A DNA stretch of 13,403 bases, from the NCBI GenBank assembly GCA_903930395.1, contig CAIYYE010000364.1, forward strand, positions 1 through 13,403, read 5' to 3'. The notes below the pieces were generated by a model. The model was not told where the DNA came from, made no database searches, and was given only the letters and a program-made list of their open reading frames with translations. The position numbers were made by a program, and so were the translations under genes. Positions 8,958 through 13,403 of this stretch are shown piece by piece; the first letter of the stretch is position 1; each line of letters begins with the position of its first letter. This DNA is from an uncultured beta proteobacterium (GTDB lineage: Bacteria; Pseudomonadota; Gammaproteobacteria; Burkholderiales; Rhodocyclaceae).

Positions 8958-9936
8958 GCAGTTTCTCCAAAATCAGTTCAATAAGGGCCGGCGAAAGCTC
9001 GGCCTCGACGGGCAGAACCCAAGTTTCACCCGTCGTCAGTCCGGCACATTTTACTGCATCCTTCTCGGTCATCAGCAGGATGCCATCGCTGGCAAAGGTC
9101 AGATCGGCCGGCGTATAGCAATGATGATCGGGAAAGGGATGGTTTTCGCACGCCAGGCCCAGCGTTTTCAGGGTCTGGAAAAAACGCGCCGGGTTACCGA
9201 TACCGGCCAACGCATGCAGCCTGCCCCGCCCCCGCAGATCGTCCGCAGCGCAGGTCTGTTGCGGATCGCCGAGCCGATAAAAGCGACCGGCTTGCAAGTG
9301 CATCGAGAAAGTCGGCGGCGCGACCGGGAAATCCACTTGAAAACCATTGCCGACTACCGCATCAACCGTCGCCAGTCGCGTCAGCGGTTCACGCAAGGGA
9401 CCGAGCGGCAGACACCAGCCGTTGCCGGCACCGCGCGCGTCAAAAACAACCAGTTCCACATCGCGGGCCAGGGCGTGATGTTGCAGGCCGTCGTCGCACA
9501 GCAAGATATCGACATCGGGATGGGCTGCGAGCAGCGCCGCACCGGCGTCGGCGCGCTGCCGTCCGACATGGACCGGCACCCCGCTGCGCCGGGCGAGCAG
9601 CAAGGGCTCGTCGCCAACCTCGCTGGGCAGGGAGTCGGCATGCACCGCAATGACGCCATCGCCACTGCGCCCGTAGCCACGACTGATGATGCCCGGCCGC
9701 CAGCCCCGCGCCTTGAGTTGCTGCGCCAGCCACAGGGTGAGCGGCGTCTTGCCGGCACCACCGACGATGATGTTGCCGACGACGATGACCGGGACGGGCA
9801 GGCGACGAGTTCTGGCCAGCCGGCGATTCAAGGTGCGCAACAAGCCGTAGATCCAGACCAGCGGCAGCAAAAGCCACAACGCCGGCGTCAGCCGGCGTTG
9901 ATCAAACCACTGTCGCTGTAGCCAGCGGGCCAACAT
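8938..9936 (-). CDS. lpxK: Tetraacyldisaccharide 4'-kinase (lipid A 4'-kinase)
   Basis: Phosphorylates the 4' position of the tetraacyldisaccharide 1-phosphate to form lipid IVA, a late step of the lipid A pathway, at the inner face of the cytoplasmic membrane. The 332 residues show a hydrophobic N-terminal membrane anchor (about 17-34), an LpxK-type P-loop [11 protein letters not shown] (54-64), the SRGYGR motif (85-90) and the catalytic DDGLQHH motif (148-154). Length is typical. The ATG overlaps the exbD stop by one base (TGATG), and the 3' end overlaps the ycaR-like gene by 20 bases. No strong ribosome site is seen, which fits coupling to exbD. Confidence 0.97.
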   Translation of the reverse strand: MLARWLQRQWFDQRRLTPALWLLLPLVWIYGLLRTLNRRLARTRRLPVPVIVVGNIIVGGAGKTPLTLWLAQQLKARGWRPGIISRGYGRSGDGVIAVHADSLPSEVGDEPLLLARRSGVPVHVGRQRADAGAALLAAHPDVDILLCDDGLQHHALARDVELVVFDARGAGNGWCLPLGPLREPLTRLATVDAVVGNGFQVDFPVAPPTFSMHLQAGRFYRLGDPQQTCAADDLRGRGRLHALAGIGNPARFFQTLKTLGLACENHPFPDHHCYTPADLTFASDGILLMTEKDAVKCAGLTTGETWVLPVEAELSPALIELILEKLRGRQTA

Positions 9937-10349
9937 CAGCGATTCTGCGTAGCGAACGAAATATGGGGATAACCGGCCGTCTGCGCTGCCTGCATGATGT
10001 CGACGACGCTTTGATGTGTAGCCTTGGCATCCGCATTAATGACGATCAGCGGATCTTCACGGCTGCCCGCTGCCCTGCGCAGGCCGTCGGCGATGCTCTT
10101 GACGTCGCTGGTCGCCAAGGGCGACTTGTTGATCAGCACCTGGCCGCCGGCCGTCACCGCGACGGCAATCTCGTTCGGCTGCTCGGCCTGCTTGCTGGCA
10201 TCGGCCGTCGGCAGGTTGATCTCAAGGCCGGAAAATTTGGCGTAGGTGGTCGTCAGCATCAGGAAGATGATAATGACCAGCAAGACGTCAATCAGCGGAA
10301 TGAGGTTGATTTCCGGCTCTTCCCGGGTGCGGCCGCGCTGAAAATTCAT
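9936..10349 (-). CDS. exbD: Biopolymer transport protein ExbD/TolR
   Basis: Inner-membrane subunit of the ExbB-ExbD proton channel that energises TonB-dependent outer-membrane transport or, for a TolR-like member, the Tol system. The 137-residue protein has a short cytoplasmic N-terminus, one transmembrane helix (about 16-34) starting INLIPLIDVLLV with the essential membrane Asp at D21, and a periplasmic domain. The gene lies three bases after exbB, and the last exbB codons supply a GGAAG ribosome site. No tonB or tolA gene is visible, so the ExbD rather than TolR name is based on the usual exbB-exbD-lpxK order. Confidence 0.93.
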   Translation of the reverse strand: MNFQRGRTREEPEINLIPLIDVLLVIIIFLMLTTTYAKFSGLEINLPTADASKQAEQPNEIAVAVTAGGQVLINKSPLATSDVKSIADGLRRAAGSREDPLIVINADAKATHQSVVDIMQAAQTAGYPHISFATQNR

Positions 10350-10352
10350 CGC

Positions 10353-10958
10353 TTACTTCCGGTCGCCATGCATGTATTCGACGAGGCGGACGGCCTGCTG
10401 CTCCATCTCGACGACAAAACCATCGGCCAGGGCACGGAAATGCCGCCAGGCGATCAGACTGGGAATAGCGATGACCAAGCCGAAACCTGTGTTGTACAGG
10501 GCGACGGAAATACCGTGCGCCAGTTGCATTGGGTTGGCACCGGTCGGCGACTGCGAACCGAAAATCTCGATCATCCCGACCACGGTACCGAACAGGCCCA
10601 TCAGCGGACTGATCGAAGCGATGGTGCCGAGCGTCGTCAGGTAGCGGTTCAGTTCGTGGGAAACGGCCGAGCCGGCTTCCTCGATCGACTCTTTCATGAT
10701 TTCCCGCGAGGCATTGACGTTGCGCAGGCCGGCGGACAGCACGCGACCGAGCGGCGAATGACGGTCAAGCTCTTCGAGCAGCTTGTCATTGCTGGCGCCG
10801 CGTTTGAACTCGCCGACGGCGCGCTGGAGGAGACCCGCCGGCACCACCTTGGAATGACGCAGCGCAACGATGCGCTCGATAATCAGTGCCACAGAAATGA
10901 CCGAGGCCAGTAGCAAGGGCCAAATGGGCCAGCCGGCCGCTTGAACGATAGCAAACAC
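10353..10958 (-). CDS. exbB: MotA/TolQ/ExbB proton channel family protein
   Basis: Forms the proton channel with ExbD in the cytoplasmic membrane. I take a GTG start at 10958, giving 201 residues that begin MFAIVQAAGWPIWPLLLASV. It is the family's usual N-terminus, with an AGGA ribosome site nine bases before it. The frame is open to an ATG at 11150, but those 64 extra residues are not ExbB-like and lie in the promoter region. Three membrane segments are visible (about 9-29, 109-131, 146-171). The conserved region SPLMGLFGTVVGMI (117-130) and the TGFGLVIAIPSLIA segment (157-170) are clear. It is the first gene of the minus-strand run down to hppA. Confidence 0.94.
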   Translation of the reverse strand: MFAIVQAAGWPIWPLLLASVISVALIIERIVALRHSKVVPAGLLQRAVGEFKRGASNDKLLEELDRHSPLGRVLSAGLRNVNASREIMKESIEEAGSAVSHELNRYLTTLGTIASISPLMGLFGTVVGMIEIFGSQSPTGANPMQLAHGISVALYNTGFGLVIAIPSLIAWRHFRALADGFVVEMEQQAVRLVEYMHGDRK

Positions 10959-10991
10959 GTGGATTGATCCTAGGAGGAATATCAGCCCGCA

Positions 10992-11020
10992 ATTCTGCCC
11001 TGCCCTCCGTCGCAGGGCAA
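10992..11020 (-). promoter_or_regulatory. Candidate exbB promoter
   Basis: On the minus strand TTGCCC (11015-11020) and CAGAAT (10992-10997) each match the sigma-70 -35 and -10 consensus at 4 of 6 bases and are separated by the ideal 17 bases. They sit about 35 bases before the GTG start chosen for exbB. The short inverted repeats in the same segment overlap both boxes. This is inference from consensus only. Confidence 0.4.
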
Positions 11021-11046
11021 GCGACGAAATGACGGGCTTGCCGCGG

Positions 11047-11071
11047 CTTATCCCCAAAAGCTGTGGATAAG
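11047..11071. promoter_or_regulatory. Inverted pair of DnaA-box-like sites
   Basis: TGTGGATAA at 11062-11070 is the exact reverse complement of the DnaA box TTATCCACA. Facing it, TTATCCCCA at 11048-11056 differs from the box at one base. Together they form a 7-bp inverted repeat, CTTATCC / GGATAAG, with an 11-base spacer. The sites lie between the divergent exbB and xseA genes, so DnaA could influence either. Binding is not shown by sequence alone. Confidence 0.5.
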
Positions 11072-11229
11072 TCTGTGAACGAAGTGTGGTGAAGCACGCT
11101 AACTCCCACTCAGGAAAGGACTTTTTACACTTTGCCAAAAAACAAGGCATTTCGTTTAGCCCCTTAAAAATCAGTCACTTAACAAAACAAAACGATGTCA
11201 ACGACTGCCTGAAAATTTCTCGCGCAGGT

Positions 11230-11235
11230 TACAAT
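11230..11235 (+). promoter_or_regulatory. Candidate -10 box of xseA
   Basis: TACAAT matches the -10 consensus at 5 of 6 bases. It ends six bases before the xseA ATG, so transcription would begin at or next to the start codon. No good -35 box is seen at 16-18 bases upstream, and no Shine-Dalgarno sequence lies between the box and the ATG. Confidence 0.4.
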
Positions 11236-11241
11236 CTGTCC

Positions 11242-12594
11242 ATGCCCAGCCCCAACCTGCCTGTCGGTAACACCATCCTCAGTGTCTCCAGCCTGAACCG
11301 ACAGGTACGTGACTGCCTTGAAACCGCCTTCCCGCTGACCTGGGTAGGCGGCGAAATCTCCAACCTGACCTATGCCGCCTCGGGCCACGTTTATTTTTCC
11401 CTCAAGGACAATACCGCCCAGGTGCGCTGCGTCATGTGGCGCAGCCGGGCGCAAGTGCTCGGCTGGCGACTTGAGAACGGCCAGAAAATCGAGGCCCGCG
11501 TCCTCGTTTCCTTCTACGAACCGCGCGGCGAGTTCCAGCTCAATGTCGAAGCCATCCGCCGGGCCGGCCAGGGCGACCTTTTTGAGCGTTTCCTGCAACT
11601 CAAGGCCAAGCTGGAAAAGGAAGGCATCTTTGCCACCGAATGCAAGCGCGCCCTGCCCGCCTTTCCGCGTCGCCTGGCCATCGTCACCAGCCTGCAGGCC
11701 GCTGCCCTGCGCGATGTGCTGACCACGCTGCACCGGCGCGCCCCGCACGTCGGCATCACGCTCTTTCCGACGCCGGTTCAGGGCGACGGTGCCGGCGCCA
11801 GAATTGCCGAAGCCGTCAGCGCGGCCGGCCACAGCGATTGCGATGCCATCATCCTCTGTCGCGGCGGCGGCAGCATCGAAGACCTCTGGGCCTTCAATGA
11901 AGAAAGTGTCGCCCGCGCCATTCGCGCCACGGCCATTCCGGTCATCGCCGGTGTCGGCCATGAAACCGACTTCACCATCGCCGATTTTGCCGCCGACCTG
12001 CGCGCCCCAACACCCACCGCTGCCGCCGAACTGGCCAGCCCTGATCGCGACGCCCTGCTCGACCGCCTGACTCAACTGGAAAGCCATCTCGGGCGCCGCA
12101 TCGACCGCACGCTCTCCGATCACCAGCAACGTCTGGACTGGCTGGCCACCCGCCTCGTTCATCCGGCCGAGCGCCTGCGTCAGCGCCAGCGCGACATCGA
12201 TACCTTGGGCAGCCGATTGCAACACGCCCTGCGCCGACAAAGCGATCATTGCGCCGTCCGTCTGGAAGCCCTTGGCCGGCGCTACAACAGCGCCCGCCCC
12301 CGGCCGGCCAAGCTGGCCGAAAGTATCTCCCACCTGCAATACCGCCTGACCCGACAAAGCCAGTGGGCAATTTCCCAACATTCCGGGAAACTAAATGCAC
12401 TCGCCAGTAGTCTCAGCCAGCTTGACCCGCACGCCGTCCTGTCGCGTGGCTATACACTGGCCATCGGAGCAGACGGACGGGCCATCCGCAATGCCACCCA
12501 ACTCAGCGCCGGCGACCTGCTCAAGCTGAGGTTTGCCAGCGGTGCGGCCGAAGCCACCGTCAATCAGGTTGTCGCAGCCCCCGAAGCTGACTAG
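11242..12594 (+). CDS. xseA: Exodeoxyribonuclease VII large subunit
   Basis: Large subunit of exonuclease VII, which with XseB degrades single-stranded DNA from both ends in repair and recombination. I take the ATG at 11242, giving 450 residues, as the frame upstream to 11086 is low-complexity intergenic sequence. The protein has an N-terminal OB-fold (about 10-110, with WVGGEISNL and GHVYFSLKD) and the catalytic domain from about 140. Clear family motifs are CRGGGSIEDLWAFNEE (206-221) and GHETDFTIADFAADLRAPTP (239-258). A long, Arg/Gln-rich helical region (about 265-400) and a C-terminal SRGYTLAI-type segment follow. Length matches the family. No xseB is in the window. The gene diverges from exbB; sodB follows 42 bases downstream. 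Confidence 0.97.
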   Translation: MPSPNLPVGNTILSVSSLNRQVRDCLETAFPLTWVGGEISNLTYAASGHVYFSLKDNTAQVRCVMWRSRAQVLGWRLENGQKIEARVLVSFYEPRGEFQLNVEAIRRAGQGDLFERFLQLKAKLEKEGIFATECKRALPAFPRRLAIVTSLQAAALRDVLTTLHRRAPHVGITLFPTPVQGDGAGARIAEAVSAAGHSDCDAIILCRGGGSIEDLWAFNEESVARAIRATAIPVIAGVGHETDFTIADFAADLRAPTPTAAAELASPDRDALLDRLTQLESHLGRRIDRTLSDHQQRLDWLATRLVHPAERLRQRQRDIDTLGSRLQHALRRQSDHCAVRLEALGRRYNSARPRPAKLAESISHLQYRLTRQSQWAISQHSGKLNALASSLSQLDPHAVLSRGYTLAIGADGRAIRNATQLSAGDLLKLRFASGAAEATVNQVVAAPEAD

Positions 12595-12597
12595 AAT
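12569..12597 (+). promoter_or_regulatory. Candidate sodB promoter within the end of xseA
   Basis: TTGTCG (12569-12574, 4 of 6 matches) and TAGAAT (12592-12597, 5 of 6 matches) are separated by exactly 17 bases. The first three bases of the -10 box are the TAG stop codon of xseA. A start about seven bases further gives a leader of roughly 33 bases before the sodB ATG. The leader carries a GGAG ribosome site at 12626-12629. Consensus match only, but the layout is convincing. Confidence 0.55.
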
Positions 12598-12636
12598 TTT
12601 CGTTTTACCCCTCATCAAACCCAACGGAGAACATAA

Positions 12637-13224
12637 ATGGAACATCAACTGCCCGCCCTGCCGTTTGCCAAAGACGCCCTCGCCCCCCACATGTCGGCCG
12701 AGACCTTTGACTACCACTACAGCAAGCATCATCAGGCCTACGTCACCAACCTCAACAACCTGATCAAGGGCACCGAGTACGAAAACCTCGACCTCGAAGC
12801 CATCGTCAAGAAGGCCCCGGCCGGCGGCGTCTATAACAATGCCGCCCAGGTCTGGAACCACACCTTCTTCTGGAACTGCCTGACCCCGAACGGTGGCGGC
12901 GCTCCCAAGGGTGCGCTGGCTGACGCCATCAACGCCAAGTGGGGTTCGCTCGACGCCTTCAAGACCGCCTTCCAGACCTCTGCTGTCGGCAACTTCGGTT
13001 CCGGCTGGACCTGGCTGGTCAAGAAAGCCGATGGCTCGGTCGACATCGTCAACATGGGCGCCGCCGGCACCCCGCTGACCACCGGCGACAAGGCCCTGCT
13101 CTGCGTCGACGTCTGGGAACACGCCTACTACATCGACTACCGCAACATGCGCCCGAAGTTCGTCGAAACCTACCTGGCTTCGCTGGTTAACTGGTCGTTT
13201 GCCGAAGCCAATTTCGCCGGCTAA
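12637..13224 (+). CDS. sodB: Superoxide dismutase [Fe]
   Basis: Cytosolic enzyme that converts superoxide to oxygen and hydrogen peroxide. The 195 residues have no signal peptide and carry the four metal ligands: H27 (FDYHYSKHH), H75 (WNHTFFW), D158 and H162 (DVWEHAYY). Iron-type hallmarks are the AAQVWNHTFFW segment, with its active-site Gln71 in the N-terminal half, and AGTPLTTG (143-150) in place of the manganese-type Gln motif. Length is typical of FeSOD (about 193). A GGAG ribosome site lies seven bases before the ATG. A strong terminator follows 46 bases after the stop, and a candidate promoter lies in the end of xseA, so it can be expressed alone. A cambialistic Mn/Fe enzyme cannot be excluded. 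Confidence 0.97.
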   Translation: MEHQLPALPFAKDALAPHMSAETFDYHYSKHHQAYVTNLNNLIKGTEYENLDLEAIVKKAPAGGVYNNAAQVWNHTFFWNCLTPNGGGAPKGALADAINAKWGSLDAFKTAFQTSAVGNFGSGWTWLVKKADGSVDIVNMGAAGTPLTTGDKALLCVDVWEHAYYIDYRNMRPKFVETYLASLVNWSFAEANFAG

Positions 13225-13270
13225 GCACCAGACGCCCTGAGCAACAGCCAGGGAAAACGGCAAAATCACC

Positions 13271-13304
13271 AAAAGCCCAGGAACTATATGATTCTTGGGC
13301 TTTT
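13271..13304 (+). terminator. Rho-independent terminator after sodB
   Basis: A 13-bp stem pairs 13271-13283 with 13292-13304 (AAAAGCCCAGGAA with TTCTTGGGCTTTT, one G-U pair) around an 8-base loop, and is followed by a further T and a T-rich stretch. The A-run on the left arm would give a T-run on the minus strand too, so it could also stop a convergent transcript. Confidence 0.92.
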
Positions 13305-13351
13305 TGTATTTTCCCCACAATCCAATGTGCTAAAGTTGAGTCTTAATTAAG

Positions 13352-13368
13352 GCAATCACGTTGATTGC
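13352..13368. repeat. Perfect inverted repeat before the right-edge start codon
   Basis: GCAATCA CGT TGATTGC is a 7-bp perfect inverted repeat with a 3-base spacer, ending two bases before the ATG at 13371. A second palindrome, CTTAATTAAG (13342-13351), directly precedes it. The pair could be an operator or an mRNA hairpin near the start. Confidence 0.5.
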
Positions 13369-13370
13369 GC

Positions 13371-13403
13371 ATGAACGACACGACGGCCTCACTGTCGATG
13401 GTG
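13371..13403 (+). CDS. Possible 5' end of an unidentified gene, cut by the window edge
   Basis: An ATG opens 11 codons (MNDTTASLSMV) that run off the right edge; an in-frame TGA lies just upstream. Third codon positions become GC-rich exactly from this ATG, which supports coding. No Shine-Dalgarno sequence is in the normal place: an AAGG (13349-13352) is too far away unless the inverted repeat between them folds. An alternative is the 3' end of a minus-strand gene, whose frame would end at a TAA near 13345 and would face the sodB terminator. Too short to assign a function. Confidence 0.4.
   Translation, partial: MNDTTASLSMV

Larger units (their letters stand above)
10959..11241. other. Divergent intergenic region between exbB and xseA
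   Basis: This 283-base region carries the control sequences for two divergent units. The half near exbB is GC-rich and has short inverted repeats: TGCCCT/AGGGCA (11001-11019) and GGCAAGC/GCTTGCC (11016-11042). The middle has two DnaA-box-like sites (11047-11071). The part from about 11101 to 11240 is clearly more AT-rich than the rest of the window, with several A-runs, as expected for promoter DNA. I see no small gene or RNA that I can support. Confidence 0.7.

Noticed and set aside
11047..11071. Replication origin suggested by DnaA boxes
   Set aside because: Only two boxes, no AT-rich repeat array of origin type next to them and no dnaA/dnaN/gidA neighbours.
10959..11150. A 64-residue N-terminal extension of exbB to an ATG
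   Set aside because: The extra residues are not ExbB-like, and the segment contains the DnaA-box pair and candidate promoter. The GTG at 10958 gives the normal N-terminus.
11179..13320. Long minus-strand frames (400 and 309 codons) opposite xseA and sodB
   Set aside because: Both lie antisense to genes with complete catalytic motifs. The second also reads through the sodB terminator, and neither shows a recognisable domain.

Overview
The window is an ordinary, gene-dense stretch of chromosome from a Gram-negative betaproteobacterium, most likely of the Rhodocyclales (Dechloromonas/Azonexus-like). I infer this from the gene order exbB-exbD-lpxK-ycaR-kdsB-adk with xseA-sodB diverging from it, which is typical of betaproteobacteria, together with GC-rich codon use, LPS genes and a PPi-linked energy pair (pfp, hppA). 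The taxonomic call rests on gene content and protein style, not on a search. I see no IS element, prophage, CRISPR array, tRNA or rRNA.

Left part, minus strand, read right to left: a type I secretion ABC transporter with a degenerate C39 peptidase-like domain (1621-3798), its HlyD-type periplasmic adaptor (209-1624, 4-base overlap), and the first 69 codons of a third, translationally coupled gene that runs off the left edge (1-209). This is the architecture used to export very large LapA/RTX-type adhesins. The substrate and the outer-membrane TolC partner are not in the window.

Middle, minus strand, 3901-10958: eight co-directional genes, exbB, exbD, lpxK, a ycaR/Trm112-like gene, kdsB, adk, pfp and hppA, mostly separated by very short gaps or overlaps and closed by a strong terminator at 3860-3883. 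ExbB/ExbD form a proton-driven energiser of outer-membrane transport. LpxK and KdsB make lipid A and activate Kdo. Adk, PPi-dependent phosphofructokinase and the proton-pumping pyrophosphatase form an energy module in which PPi replaces ATP in glycolysis and also drives proton pumping.

Right part, plus strand: a 283-base divergent intergenic region with DnaA-box-like sites, then xseA (exonuclease VII large subunit), sodB (iron superoxide dismutase) with its own promoter in the end of xseA, and a strong terminator. A short, uncertain coding start preceded by a perfect inverted repeat lies at the right edge.

I did not find a convincing undescribed system. The points most worth a second look are the PPi module, the adhesin-type secretion locus with its unidentified third gene, and several regulatory sequences.
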